DNA of 64,000 bases from CAVSUB01 sp963730995 (lineage in GTDB: Bacteria; Acidobacteriota; Vicinamibacteria; Vicinamibacterales; 2-12-FULL-66-21): positions 806,001-870,000 of the forward strand of contig CAVSUB010000001.1 in assembly GCA_963730995.1 (NCBI GenBank), written 5' to 3'. Each line of letters begins with the position of its first letter. The stretch's first letter is position 1. The notes under the pieces were generated by a model. The model did no database searches and was not told where the DNA came from. It worked only from the letters and a program-made list of their open reading frames with translations. Made by a program: the position numbers and the translations under genes. Positions 1-10,225 of the stretch are shown here, piece by piece.

Positions 1-2955
1 CGAGCCGCCGAGCATTCTCGCCCGTTCGGCCACGCCAACCATGCCAAGCCCTCCCGTCCTGGCCCCGGCAGGGGCGCGCTGCGGATCGAATCCGGTTCCG
101 TTGTCGGCAATCGCGAGCCGGACCTCGTGACCGTCCGCCGCTGCGCGGATGGACGCCGTCGTCGCGCCTGCGTGCCTGACGATGTTGCTCAAGCACTCCT
201 GCACGATGCGATAACAGTTGATGGCGGCGTCGCTCGCGACCGCTCCCTCGAGCGCGGCGACGTCGACGTCGATCTCGAGCGACGACGATGCACGGACGCG
301 GGCGACCATTTCCTCGATCGCCTGTCGCAGGCCGAGCCGATCGAGATGATACGGCCGGAGGTTGTAGGCGATCTGACGGACCTCGTTGATCGCATCGCCC
401 GCCGTTGCGGCGATCTCGTCGAGGTGCTCGCCCGCGGACTCGTGGTCGTCATTGCGGCTCGCGACGGTGCCGAGCAAAGCGCGATTCCGCATGATCAGCA
501 GTTCCTGGCCGAGGCCATCGTGCAGCTCCGTGGCGATCCGTTGCCGCTCCGTCTCCTGCGCGGCAATGAGCTGTTGAGCGAAGGCCTGCTGATGTGCGGC
601 TTCGCGATGCAGCCTGGCCATGTGACGTCGATACGCAAAAGCGGCCAGTGCGATTACTGCGGGGGCGGTGCTTGCACGGAACGTCCAGGTCTGCCAGTAA
701 GGGGGAAACACAACGACGGCGAGCGTAGCGGGCACGTCAGTCCAGACCCCATCGCTGTTGGCGGCCAGCACGTTGAAAGTGTAGCTGCCGGGAGAGATGT
801 GGGCGTAGTGCGCGAGGCGGCGCGTGCCCGCGTAGACCCAGTCGCGGTCCACGCCGTGCAACTGGTACTTGAATACGGTCCGTTCGGCGTTGATGAACGT
901 CAACCCGGTGTAGCGGATCTCCAGGTTCTCCTGGCCAGGACGCATTTGAACGGCGCGATCCGTCGGAATCGGCGCTCCGTCGAGCGCGCCCGATTCGATC
1001 CTCATAGTCGGCGGCCGGGTGTTGGCCGCGGCCGCCTTCGGATCGATGACCGCCACGCCGTCCTGGGTGGGCAGCCACAGCCGGCCGTCTCTGGCGCGGA
1101 TGCCGGCGGGCCAGATCCCGCCGTTGCATTCCTCGGTCAGCATGCCGTCGCTCTTGCCGTACGAAGACGCGCTCACTGCCGACAGCCGGCCGGCGGCGAA
1201 CGCGTTCAACTGATCCTTGGCCACGCGGTGGATCCCGCGATTCGACGTCATCCAGAACTCCCCCGCATCGTCTTCGAGAATCTGGAACACGCCGTTGTTG
1301 AAGAGGCCGTTTCTGACGGTGATGGCGGTCAACCGTCCGTTCTGAAGTCGGCCGAGGCCGCCATCGTACGTCCCGATCCACAGAACGCTGTCGCGATCGA
1401 GATACAACGCGCGGATGCTGTTGCTGGGCAGGCCGTCGCGTTCGGTCCAGCTCCTGAATTGACCGCGTTCGAAGAACGACAGGCCGCCGTACGTGCCGAT
1501 CCACAACCGTTGCTGCCCATCTTCGATGATCACGCGTACGTCGTCGCCGGCCAGTCCGTCTTCCGTCGTGTAGGTCCGGGCGGCCCCATTCGCGTAGCGC
1601 ACGAGCCCGTGGTTGGTCCCGAACCACATCGCGCCGTCGCCGGCATGATGGATTGCCGCCACCGCCGCGCCGTCGGGAATCATGGCTTCCCGCACGCGGG
1701 TGAGCCGGCCGTTCTCGAAGACGCTCAAGCCGCCGTTGCGCGGCGAGCGGGTCGAGATCCAGACACGGCCGGAACGATCCTCGGCGAGGGCCATGACCAG
1801 CCGGTACACCAGCCCGTCGTCGGTGGTGAAGTTCCTGAATCGCCCGTTCGCGAACCGTGACAATCCACGCTGCCACCCGCCGATCCAGATTGCACCCGAC
1901 CGATCCTCGAGGATCGCGTAAGCATTGCGATCGACGAGGCCCTGCGCAACCGAGTAGACGGCCACACTCTGCGGCCGGACACGCTGGAGGCCGCCGCCTT
2001 CCGTGCCCAGCCAGAGATTGCTATCGGCGTCCTCGTGCAGCGCGCCGAAGGCGATGTTTATGGGCGTCCCGTTGCCGGGCAGGCGCAATCGCCGCCAGAG
2101 TGTGGCGTCAACGATGATCGGCCACTTCTGTCCGCGGCGATCGACGTACGTCGTTGCGCTCTCGGGATCAAGCTGCTCGTGGGTGCTCGTTGCCGAAGGC
2201 GCAGCGAAGATGCGGAGGACCCGCAGTGTCTGCTCTCGGGCCAGGTGCGCGTACCGACCGTCGAGGAGCGTCGCCCAGATCGTCCCGGCGCTGTCCTCTT
2301 CGACCCGGTCCGCGATGCGATCGATCAAGTCGCCGGGCAGCTCGTGCGTGGTCAGCACCCCGCGGGAAAAGCGCGCCAGCCTTGGACCATCAATCGCCCA
2401 GAACACATCGGTGGTCCATTCCGGGGTCAGGAACCGCAGCGATGCGGGGACTTTCGCGGGCTGGAAGCCTCGGCCGTTCCACTCGACGATGCGCTCGCCG
2501 CTCAGCGCCCAGATTCGACCCTGCTCGTCGGCCGTAGTCCCGGATACGGCATTGGACGTCAGCCCTTCGCGCGTGGTGTAGGTCGTGAAGCGCCCCTGGG
2601 AGTAGCGCGTGATGCCACCGTTCTCGGTGCCGAGCCAGAACGCACCATCGGGCGCCTCGAGGAACGGCGTGAACCTGTTGCTGCCGATGCCCTCAGTGTT
2701 GGCGCGATCGAAGAGCGTGAAACGGAAGCCGTCGAAGCGGACCAGCCCGTCGAGCGTGGTCAGCCACAAGTAGCCGTCGCGACCGCTGTGAACGGCGCGG
2801 ACGATGTTCTGCGGCAGTCCCTGTTCTGTGGTCCAGGCGTCGACCCGATACTGGGCGGGCGCGGCTGTCGCATGCAGCCACACGATCGCGAGCACGATCG
2901 AGGCGCGCGAGACGCAGCGAGAAGCTGGGCACCAACCGTGGACGGGTGAAGGCAC
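1..2955 (-). CDS. Two-component-propeller sensor histidine kinase (3' end cut by window edge)
   Basis: Hybrid membrane sensor kinase of the family with periplasmic ligand-sensor propellers (as in BT4663/HTCS-type sensors). About 985 codons are visible without a frameshift. After a weak signal peptide come repeated propeller blades with the typical 'LWLGT' and 'GAIWIG' motifs (about residues 35-640), a Y_Y_Y domain (about 670-735), one membrane segment (about 750-775), then a HisKA_3 dimerisation segment with 'ELHDGLGQ' near residue 812 (phospho-acceptor His) and the start of a HATPase. The HATPase is lost at position 1. The GTG at 2955 was chosen because it precedes a hydrophobic signal-like stretch ending in a PAPAQ-type cleavage site; the downstream GTG of the hydrophobic stretch is the alternative. 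It lies 122 bp after a TonB-receptor-type gene on the same strand, so a nutrient-sensing role is plausible but inferred. Confidence 0.85.
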   Translation of the reverse strand, partial: MPSPVHGWCPASRCVSRASIVLAIVWLHATAAPAQYRVDAWTTEQGLPQNIVRAVHSGRDGYLWLTTLDGLVRFDGFRFTLFDRANTEGIGSNRFTPFLEAPDGAFWLGTENGGITRYSQGRFTTYTTREGLTSNAVSGTTADEQGRIWALSGERIVEWNGRGFQPAKVPASLRFLTPEWTTDVFWAIDGPRLARFSRGVLTTHELPGDLIDRIADRVEEDSAGTIWATLLDGRYAHLAREQTLRVLRIFAAPSATSTHEQLDPESATTYVDRRGQKWPIIVDATLWRRLRLPGNGTPINIAFGALHEDADSNLWLGTEGGGLQRVRPQSVAVYSVAQGLVDRNAYAILEDRSGAIWIGGWQRGLSRFANGRFRNFTTDDGLVYRLVMALAEDRSGRVWISTRSPRNGGLSVFENGRLTRVREAMIPDGAAVAAIHHAGDGAMWFGTNHGLVRYANGAARTYTTEDGLAGDDVRVIIEDGQQRLWIGTYGGLSFFERGQFRSWTERDGLPSNSIRALYLDRDSVLWIGTYDGGLGRLQNGRLTAITVRNGLFNNGVFQILEDDAGEFWMTSNRGIHRVAKDQLNAFAAGRLSAVSASSYGKSDGMLTEECNGGIWPAGIRARDGRLWLPTQDGVAVIDPKAAAANTRPPTMRIESGALDGAPIPTDRAVQMRPGQENLEIRYTGLTFINAERTVFKYQLHGVDRDWVYAGTRRLAHYAHISPGSYTFNVLAANSDGVWTDVPATLAVVVFPPYWQTWTFRASTAPAVIALAAFAYRRHMARLHREAAHQQAFAQQLIAAQETERQRIATELHDGLGQELLIMRNRALLGTVASRNDDHESAGEHLDEIAATAGDAINEVRQIAYNLRPYHLDRLGLRQAIEEMVARVRASSSLEIDVDVAALEGAVASDAAINCYRIVQECLSNIVRHAGATTASIRAAADGHEVRLAIADNGTGFDPQRAPAGARTGGLGMVGVAERARMLGGS

Positions 2956-3077
2956 GCGCTGTTTGCGACGCGTGAAGTCTACTACCGATCTTTGGTGTCA
3001 GCGCCGTGAGAGCCGCGGGGTCGGGACCGTCCGGATAGGTGATCTCAATCTTCACTGAGGCGCACCAACCATCGGCG

Positions 3078-5516
3078 TCAAAACGTGATCCGTGCGCCGA
3101 AATGAAGGGTCCGCGGCGGTTGGACGGCAGCGGTCTGCCGGAATGCAGGGCCCGTGAGCACAACCTCCTCGACTTCGTTCGACATGTTCAGCAGGTTGAA
3201 GACATCGAGAATCAGGGTCAGCCGTCCTTGCCATGCCGCCAACTGCTTCTGCAGCCGGCTGTCCACAGTCAAGGTGAAAGCAAACCGGGTCCGGCCGTTC
3301 GGATACCCCCGCACGGCTTCTGCGCCTTGAGGCAGGTCCGGCGCGAGGACGAGCCGCGAGAAGGCCTGGCCGTCCTGATATCGGGCAATGGCGCCGAGCC
3401 GCACTCCATGCGCGAACTTGAACGTGCCAGCCGTTTTGATCGTGTAGCCCCGATCGGTGAAATACCTGCCGCGAGCAAACGTCATGGCGTTCGGATCGAG
3501 GAAAAGGTCCCCCGGAATTCCGCGGTCGTTTTCGAGCGGCTGAAATCCGCGCGCCATTGCCGGCCCTGATGATCGCCCGGCGGTGGCGCCGGCCAGGAGC
3601 CAGAGGCGATCGCCGGTATGGCGGACACTCAGCTCGATGCCCGTAAATGTCGTGTGGAACCCCGCCGGATTCGTAAGCAGGTAGCGGTCGGCGCCAAAGG
3701 TCTCCGGCCTTCGGCTGTAAACCGGCAGCAACTGATCGTCGGACGGGCTGAGCTCGTCCGCCCCTGCATCCGGCACGCTGGTCACGGTGTACACCCCGGG
3801 AGGTGCTCCGATGTCAACGCCGGCAATAAGATGCCGTTCCTCACGCGCCAATCCGACGAGCCGCACCGTCCACGATTCGATGGGCTGCACGTCGAATCCG
3901 ATCGCGAGCTCGTCGAGAGATGGCCGGCGGAGGCCGGAATCGATCGTGGATAGCTCGGGACCGCCACCAACGTGCGAGACGAGCGGACCTGTCTCGCCCG
4001 GATCCTGGCGTCGATCGCCGTTGCGGTCGTCCCACCGCAACACGTCCGCGCGGGGCGCCGCTGGATCGCCGTACGCGAGATCCTCGAGTGCGGGCCGATA
4101 CCCATACCGGGCGACGCCGGCAAAGACCGAGACTCGCTCGAAGAGGTCCCATCGCACTGACGCGCGCGGGTACCAGTTTCGCCAGCGAATGTTGTCGCCG
4201 CCCGTCGCGTTCGCGCGCACGGCCTCTCCGCGAATGCCGGCATCGAGCGTCAACCGAGGAACGATCGGGAAGCTCTCAGCGGCGTACACGATGGCGGTCG
4301 TCGCGTGCCGACGCGGACCGGACGACTGCCGGTCGACGCGCCAGATTCGCGCGGGGACGCCTTCGACCGTCTCCGCAATGTCGGTCACTCCGGTCGGCTC
4401 CTCTTCCGAGCCCGCAAAGTCCAACTGCATCCCGGCGCGGCCGCCGCGAAGCCATCGATTGGCCGTAAGGGGCGTCCCCTTCGCACCGAGCACGGCCGAC
4501 CAGCGCCGGTGCACACCGAACCCCGCAAGTGAAGAGATCACTGGCCGGTCGCGCACGGAGTCGACGTACACCACGGGGACGCTGGCGACGTCCGGTTGCG
4601 CATTCGAGCGTGCGTACCCGGCCGCAGCCGTCCACTCGATTCCAGGCCGCCGACCGCGCAAGGTCAAGTCGATCGCGAGATCCGACAAACGCTCGCGCGC
4701 ATCCGGCTGGCCGAACCACGACCGGCCCTCGAACGGAACGTCGCCGACGCGGCCAATGGCCGACGCAGATAGTTCCGTTGTCGAAGACAGAGTCAACAGG
4801 GAGTTCATGAAGGCGCTGTTCTGGCTGCTCTGGAGCGTGGTCGGATCGGATCGCTCGAAACGCGTGGCATCGTTTCTGACGACGCCGGCGGCGATGCCGA
4901 CTCGATCCCGCACCAAAGGGCCGCTGGCGAAGGCGGCGAGGGAGCCCCAGCTCCGCAACGCCGCGACAGGCGCTGCAGGCTCCTGATGTGGTGCGTGCGC
5001 CGTGGCGGCGAGCAGCGCGTCGACGCGTCCGCCCCAGCGGCCCGCCGGACGGACGAGATCGGCACGGATGCTGAGCCCGGGAGCCGACCGGTCAATGGTC
5101 ATCATTCCCGTGGAGAGGCCCACCGACTCGAACATCGACGGGTCGAGAAACAGGAGCGAGCGTCCCGAGGCGCCGGTGTCTGTCAGATCGAGTTCTCCCA
5201 GCTGAAACGCCGACTGCGACCATGGGCTGCCTCTGGCGCCCAGACGCGCACCACTGCCGACGCTGAGCCCGCCGCCGTCGATTCGGTCGCTGATGATTTC
5301 CGGAACGGTCGTTTCGAGAAGCCCGCCGACGGTCCCGCCCGATGGGAGATCGTCGAGTGCAGCCCTGGTGAGTGTCGTGTCGATGCTCGTTCGAGCGACA
5401 GTGGCAACCGACTGTGCGCCAAGCGGCGAACCGGCGCCGATGAACACCACGGCGATGAGGACGGCGAGGGGCACGCCGACCCTCTGCCAGATATTGATGT
5501 GCATGGGTGAACTCAC
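3078..5516 (-). CDS. TonB-dependent receptor-like outer membrane protein
   Basis: A protein of 812 residues with a signal peptide (hydrophobic core about residues 14-33, cleavage after GAQS), a short plug-like domain with LEDLP-style and 'GLSIRADLVRP' segments, and a long C-terminal region of alternating beta strands ending in phenylalanine ('GARITF'), the usual outer-membrane barrel signature. It lacks the N-terminal carboxypeptidase-regulatory domain seen in the other receptors of this window and has no obvious TonB box. The GTG at 5516 is chosen; ATG 5504 is possible. Transport of a large substrate such as an oligosaccharide or metal chelate is the family role; the substrate cannot be read. 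It sits between another TonB receptor (5641-8026) and a propeller sensor kinase on the same strand, a layout like a regulated uptake locus. Confidence 0.75.
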   Translation of the reverse strand: MSSPMHINIWQRVGVPLAVLIAVVFIGAGSPLGAQSVATVARTSIDTTLTRAALDDLPSGGTVGGLLETTVPEIISDRIDGGGLSVGSGARLGARGSPWSQSAFQLGELDLTDTGASGRSLLFLDPSMFESVGLSTGMMTIDRSAPGLSIRADLVRPAGRWGGRVDALLAATAHAPHQEPAAPVAALRSWGSLAAFASGPLVRDRVGIAAGVVRNDATRFERSDPTTLQSSQNSAFMNSLLTLSSTTELSASAIGRVGDVPFEGRSWFGQPDARERLSDLAIDLTLRGRRPGIEWTAAAGYARSNAQPDVASVPVVYVDSVRDRPVISSLAGFGVHRRWSAVLGAKGTPLTANRWLRGGRAGMQLDFAGSEEEPTGVTDIAETVEGVPARIWRVDRQSSGPRRHATTAIVYAAESFPIVPRLTLDAGIRGEAVRANATGGDNIRWRNWYPRASVRWDLFERVSVFAGVARYGYRPALEDLAYGDPAAPRADVLRWDDRNGDRRQDPGETGPLVSHVGGGPELSTIDSGLRRPSLDELAIGFDVQPIESWTVRLVGLAREERHLIAGVDIGAPPGVYTVTSVPDAGADELSPSDDQLLPVYSRRPETFGADRYLLTNPAGFHTTFTGIELSVRHTGDRLWLLAGATAGRSSGPAMARGFQPLENDRGIPGDLFLDPNAMTFARGRYFTDRGYTIKTAGTFKFAHGVRLGAIARYQDGQAFSRLVLAPDLPQGAEAVRGYPNGRTRFAFTLTVDSRLQKQLAAWQGRLTLILDVFNLLNMSNEVEEVVLTGPAFRQTAAVQPPRTLHFGARITF

Positions 5517-5640
5517 CGGTTCGGCGCTCCACCATAGTTGGGCAAGTCGAATGAATACAGGATGACTTGTCCGTGCCCATGCACTGGATGGGTCGCGGCG
5601 GCATGACCGATTGGTCGGTCTGACTCCCGCCGGAGTTTCG

Positions 5641-8026
5641 TCAGCGGCGGAGGGTGAACTGGGTACCCCAGTGCCGCGGATCGCCCGGGCGGCCGACGTA
5701 CGCTGTCAGCGGCACATTGCTTGCGCTGGTGATGTACTCCTGGTTGCCAGTGTTGCGCACGAAGAAGGCCAGTTCCCAACGGCGGCTCTTCGGCTCGAAG
5801 GCTGCGCGCAGATGCAGGAGCCCATACTTGGGTTGCGTTTCGATGTCGTCGTTGAAGGGCTCGAAGAACACGCGGCTCTGCCACGTCACGTCGCCGCGCA
5901 GTGTGACCGTCCCGCGTCCGCCGGCCGCGTGCACGTAAACGGCGGACCCGCCGCCCGACCATTCGGGAGCGTTGTTCAGGCGATTGCCTGCCGCGTCGAG
6001 CAGCGTCGGGCTGCCGGGCACACGCGCGAGGTACTGATCGTAGGTGGCGTCGAGCCATGACACCTGGCTCGCGAGATGTACGTCGCGGCCCAGGGCCGCG
6101 GCAAGCTCTATCTCAACGCCCTTGATCGTGGCAGCCCCGGCGTTGCTGATCTCCGGCACTCCGGGACGTACGAACGAGAGGACCTGAAGATCCTTGTAAG
6201 TTGTATAGAAGACAGCTGTGTTCGCGCGGATCCGACCATCGGCCATCGTGCGCTTCAGTCCACCCTCATAGCTCCAGGCGAATTCGGGGTCGAACGGCGC
6301 CTTCTCGGGCGCGGCTTCGCCTGGATTGAAACCGCCGCTCTTGAAACCCCGCGTTGCGGAGAAATAGGCGAAGGTGTCGCGCGCCGCCTGGACCTGGATG
6401 CTCGCCTTGGGCGTCCACGCGTCAAAGTTGGCCGTTTCGACGAAGGCATAGAACGTCGCCGGACTGATCAGGGTGGGCGTGCCGAGCCGGTAAACGCCGC
6501 CGGTGGTGTCGAGATCCTTCTGCTCGTCGCTATACCGAACACCGCCGCTCACTGACACGCGGGTCGACACGCTGACCGTGGCCTGGCCAAACAACGCCCA
6601 GGCCTGTGTGTCGATCATCGCGAACGGGCGTATCTGCGTCATTGCTGAATGGTTCGTGATTTCGACGTGTCCGTCGTTGTGGTCGTGGAAGAAGAACGCG
6701 CCGCCGACCCAGGTGAGCCTCGGTGTGCCCCGCGCGACGGTCAGCTCCTCCGACACCTGGTGCTGGAGGTCAGGAACATCAGTGGTTCCAACCACGAGTT
6801 CCGTGCTGTCGCCGTCGACGACGAAACGATCGTCGGACTTTCGATACGCCGTCAGGCTGCTCACCGTCGTCGTGCCGTTCAATGGGACGATGAGCTTCGC
6901 CGAGGCGCCTTGCTGGATGTTCTTCCCGAGCGCGGGCGTGCTCGCGTGGACGGTCCAGAGACTGGCCGGGTTGTCGAAGCTGGAGGGGGGCTTCGGCACG
7001 ATCGGTTTGGCGTTCGTCAGTGGAATTCCGTCGAATCTTCCGTAGTCACCAGACAGCAACAGCTCGCTCCTGGGGCCGAAGACGAGACGCAGTTGTCCCC
7101 GGCCGGCCCAGGTGTCATCGCTCCCGAGCGAATGATCCGGATGATCGAGATCCTCCACGAAGCCTTCGCGAGAGCCGCGGAGGAACGCGACGCCGCCCAT
7201 CACCTTGTTCCTCAAGAGCGGGCCGCTGACGGCGGCTTCGGCGCGGACCTCGTCATAGCTGCCGGCCGTGATCCGGGCGCTCGATTCGAATGTGTTAGTG
7301 GGCTGTCGGCTCACGATGTTGATCGTTCCGCCGACGGCGTTCCGTCCGTAGAGCGTTCCCTGTGGACCTCGCAGCACTTCGACGCGCTCGATGTTCAGAA
7401 AGTCGGCGAACACCATGGCGGGCCGTCCGAGATAGACGCCATCGACGTAGACGGCGGAGCTGGGATCGGCGCCAACGACAGTGCTGTTCGTGCCGATGCC
7501 CCGTATCGTGACCTGCGCCAGCCCGTTCTGCTGCGCGATCGTCACGTTGGGCACGACGCCGGCGAGGTCTTTGACCGAGCGCACGCCCATCTGGTCGAGC
7601 GTTCTGGCCGGCAGCACCGTAATCGCCACTGGCGTCGACTGGACGTCGGCGGCGCCTGCCTTCGTGGTCGTCACCGTAACTCTTTCGGACAGCGGGGCGA
7701 CAGCGAGCGTCAGATCGCGCGTCGTTTCTCCGGCATCGATATCGACGGTGGCCAACCGTGATTCGAAGCCATTGAGCGCGGCCTCGATTTCACAATGGCC
7801 CGGGGACAACGGGTGAAACTCGGTACTGAGCGTGCTCGTCGGTGAGGACGGTTCGTGGCGTCTGCACGCAGTCGCCGCGGATGGTGATACTGACACCCGA
7901 CAGGGCGCCGCCTGTTTCGTCTCGCACGACGCCGCTCAGTCGTGCGACTGGCTGCGCCCAGGCTACCGCCGTAACGAGAGTAAGCAGCCCGGCCACGGCC
8001 GCGAGGCGCCGAAGAGCCTTCAGCAT
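5641..8026 (-). CDS. TonB-dependent receptor with carboxypeptidase-regulatory domain (one frameshift)
   Basis: Outer-membrane TonB-dependent receptor. ATG at 8026 begins a clear signal peptide (MLKALRRLAAVAG..., cleavage after AWA/Q) followed by a carboxypeptidase-regulatory-like fold ('SGVVRDETGGALSGVSI'). Reading frame is lost near 7819-7822, where one extra base in CGAG explains the shift; the next frame carries the end of that fold, a plug ('PVAITVLPARTLDQMGV', 'VDGVYLGRP', 'RGPQGTLYGRNAVGGTINIV') and the barrel. The plug is close to FyuA/iron-receptor-like sequences, but the substrate is not determined. Its start overlaps the stop of the upstream regulator gene by one base (TGATG), implying translational coupling. 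The frameshift separates only the N-terminal extension, so sequencing error is more likely than decay. Confidence 0.8.
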
Positions 8027-10041
8027 CAACGGCTGGCCGGGAAGCCACACTTGGCGAGTAAGTCGACAAACCTGGGGTCGGACCTGTACTCGTCCCACTT
8101 GGGGTCGACAGGCAGATAGATCAGATGGACGTCGCGCGCAACGAGGGCCTTGTTGAGCCACTCGAATGCCTTGTCTCGCTCGTCGAGGCCCAGGTAGACG
8201 AGCGCGCTCGCATACGGCGGCACGTACCGCGGCACATCCCCGTCGTTTGGCGCCGGTTCGAGGGTTTTCAGCACATCGCGGGCCCCGTCGGTGTTTCCCA
8301 TCTTCGCGAGAAGGTAGCCCTTGAGCGAGATAGCCTTGCTGTTGCTCTGTGAGTAGCGTGCCGCGTCGGTGAGTGCTTCCAGGGCGAGGTTGGTCTCGCC
8401 GTTTTGCTGGTACGCCTGTCCGAGTTGCGCGTACCCGATCCAGAAGTCGGGGCGGATGCGAATGGCATGCTTCGCGTAATCGATCGCGGCGGGAAGGTCG
8501 CCAGCCTGGAATGCGACCTGCGACGACAAGGCGTACCCCATGGGCTCCAGTGGGTCGAGGTCTCGTGCGCGGCGCATGGCTGTCTCTGCGTCAGCGTGTC
8601 GACCGGATTGCGACAAGGCGTGTCCGAGCGATCGAAACGCCGTCGCGTCGCTCGGATCGAGACGGATGGCCTGTCGGAAGGACGCTTCCGCCGCCGTCCA
8701 CTCCCAGCCGATTAGCCACTTTACGTTGCCGTCGAGCTTGTGCGCCTCTGCGAGATTCGGATTGAGGCGGATCGCCTCCGCCACGGCCTCTTTCGCAAGT
8801 GGTCCAACTACTCGTGGATCTGCATCGCTGTTGATGGTACTCGCGGCGTAAGTGGAGCCGAGACCGGTCCATGCGAGGGCGTAGCTGTGGTCGATGTCGA
8901 TCGCATGTTGGTACTCTTGCTTCGCCTTCTCGGTGTTCTGGGGATTCCGGCGGTTCTCGAAAGATCTCGCTCTAAGATAGTGGTCGAGCGCGTCGCCACT
9001 CTGTGTCTGCCGGCGCTGGAGCGCGCTGAGGCGATCCGGCGAGACCCGGAGCTGAATCTGTTCCGCGATATCTTTGCTGAGCTCCTCCTGCAGTCCGAGC
9101 AGGCTGGTCAGTTGACGCTCGTAGGGGTGAGACCATATGTGCTTCTCATCCCGTACCCGAATCAAAGTGACGGTGACGCGCAGTCGATCGCCCTCAGTCC
9201 GGACGGAGCCGTCCACGACGTAGTCCACCGACAGTTCCCGGCCTATCTCGCCGAACGTCTGCTTTGTGCCCTTGTAGCGTTGCGTGCGACTCTTGACGCT
9301 AAGGTGCGTGAGATCAATCAGCGCGAGCGTTATGCTCGTCTCCTCGGTGAATCCATCGGCCAGGTAGTCCTGATTGGAATCCTGCCCGAGGTACTTGAAC
9401 GGCAACACGGCCAGGGTCACTTCCGTCGCAGGCTCACCCGCACTGAACCATCGCCAGCTGAAACCCCCTAGCACCAGAGCGATGACTACACCAGCCGCCA
9501 ACACCGTCCGCCTCGCCACCAGTCCACGCCACGCTGACGTTGCAACAGGGGCAGCGTCTTCTCCCGCGACTATCGCAGGCGATTGAACCGCTGCGATAGG
9601 AGTCGCTGAGTGGTTGCCCTCGAGTGCGGTAGTGACATTCGGCCCAAGCCCTGATGGTGCAAGCGCAGCGGACGCCACCTTTACTCCAGGTTCTGAGGTG
9701 GAGGCGATCGTTTCGACAGCCGCAACGAACCGATAACCGCGTCCCGCAACTCTTTCAACGAACGCGGGCGTGTCGGCTGGATCCCGCAGCGCCTGTCTGA
9801 CTTTGCTTATTGCGGTGTTGATGCCCGTCTCGACGTCGACGAACACGTCTTTCCCCCACAGCCGGTCGACGATATCGGTTCGCGAGACGAGCTGAGGTCG
9901 ACGCTCGATCAGGAGGATCAGGAGATCCATCGGCTGCCGCCCGAGCTTCACGGGTCGACCTCGGCGACTCAGCTCGTACGCAGCCATGTCGAGCTCGAAG
10001 TCGCCGAATCGCAGTGTTGCGGGCGAGCCGGTCGTGCCCAT
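8026..10041 (-). CDS. CadC-like winged-helix transcriptional regulator with TPR sensor region
   Basis: One-component membrane regulator, 671 residues. Residues about 8-105 form an OmpR/ToxR-type winged helix ('RFGDFELDMAAYELSRRG' start and 'VERVAGRGYRFVA' end). A linker leads to a single membrane segment (about 178-195, 'VVIALVLGGFSW'). The C-terminal part has a TolB-N/adenylate-cyclase-type fold segment ('LPFKYLGQ', 'VKSRTQRYKG', 'VDYVVDGSVR') and then TPR repeats to the end. This is the CadC/ToxR arrangement common in acidobacteria: DNA binding in the cytosol, sensing outside. Because its stop overlaps the start of the TonB receptor gene, it probably controls that receptor; that is inference. 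It is divergent from the 10226 operon, with 184 bp between them containing a long inverted repeat. Confidence 0.85.
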   Translation of the reverse strand: MGTTGSPATLRFGDFELDMAAYELSRRGRPVKLGRQPMDLLILLIERRPQLVSRTDIVDRLWGKDVFVDVETGINTAISKVRQALRDPADTPAFVERVAGRGYRFVAAVETIASTSEPGVKVASAALAPSGLGPNVTTALEGNHSATPIAAVQSPAIVAGEDAAPVATSAWRGLVARRTVLAAGVVIALVLGGFSWRWFSAGEPATEVTLAVLPFKYLGQDSNQDYLADGFTEETSITLALIDLTHLSVKSRTQRYKGTKQTFGEIGRELSVDYVVDGSVRTEGDRLRVTVTLIRVRDEKHIWSHPYERQLTSLLGLQEELSKDIAEQIQLRVSPDRLSALQRRQTQSGDALDHYLRARSFENRRNPQNTEKAKQEYQHAIDIDHSYALAWTGLGSTYAASTINSDADPRVVGPLAKEAVAEAIRLNPNLAEAHKLDGNVKWLIGWEWTAAEASFRQAIRLDPSDATAFRSLGHALSQSGRHADAETAMRRARDLDPLEPMGYALSSQVAFQAGDLPAAIDYAKHAIRIRPDFWIGYAQLGQAYQQNGETNLALEALTDAARYSQSNSKAISLKGYLLAKMGNTDGARDVLKTLEPAPNDGDVPRYVPPYASALVYLGLDERDKAFEWLNKALVARDVHLIYLPVDPKWDEYRSDPRFVDLLAKCGFPASR

Positions 10042-10089
10042 TTGGGATTTTCGCGAGCCCTACAGTGACACAAGTCGAGCTTCCGCCGC

Positions 10090-10157
10090 CAGTTGCGCGT
10101 TCAGGCAGAGGGCACGCACCGGTAAGGCGCCATCCATGGTCACCCGGTGCGCAACTG
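10090..10157. repeat. Interrupted 14-bp inverted repeat in divergent promoter region
   Basis: In the 184 bp between the CadC-like regulator and the HExxH operon, CAGTTGCGC (10090-10098) and GCACCGG (10116-10122) together mirror CCGGTGCGCAACTG (10144-10157). The left arm is split by about 17 bases. It could be an operator pair for the divergent regulator or a hairpin; neither is proven. Confidence 0.5.
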
Positions 10158-10225
10158 ACCGAGGATGCGCGCTGGAGCGGGCGACAACGTCTCTCCGACG
10201 CTGTCGCATCAGGTCGAGAACGACG

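Noticed and set aside
127..1860. Long plus-strand frame of 577 codons
   Set aside because: It is antisense to the intact propeller kinase, is very Arg/Asp-rich and shows no family motif; a by-product of high GC.
5513..5640. Small minus-strand gene ending in GTGA overlap with the gene at 5516
   Set aside because: A short protein-like tail ('GQVILYSFDLPNYGGAPNR') is visible, but there is no convincing start or ribosome site.
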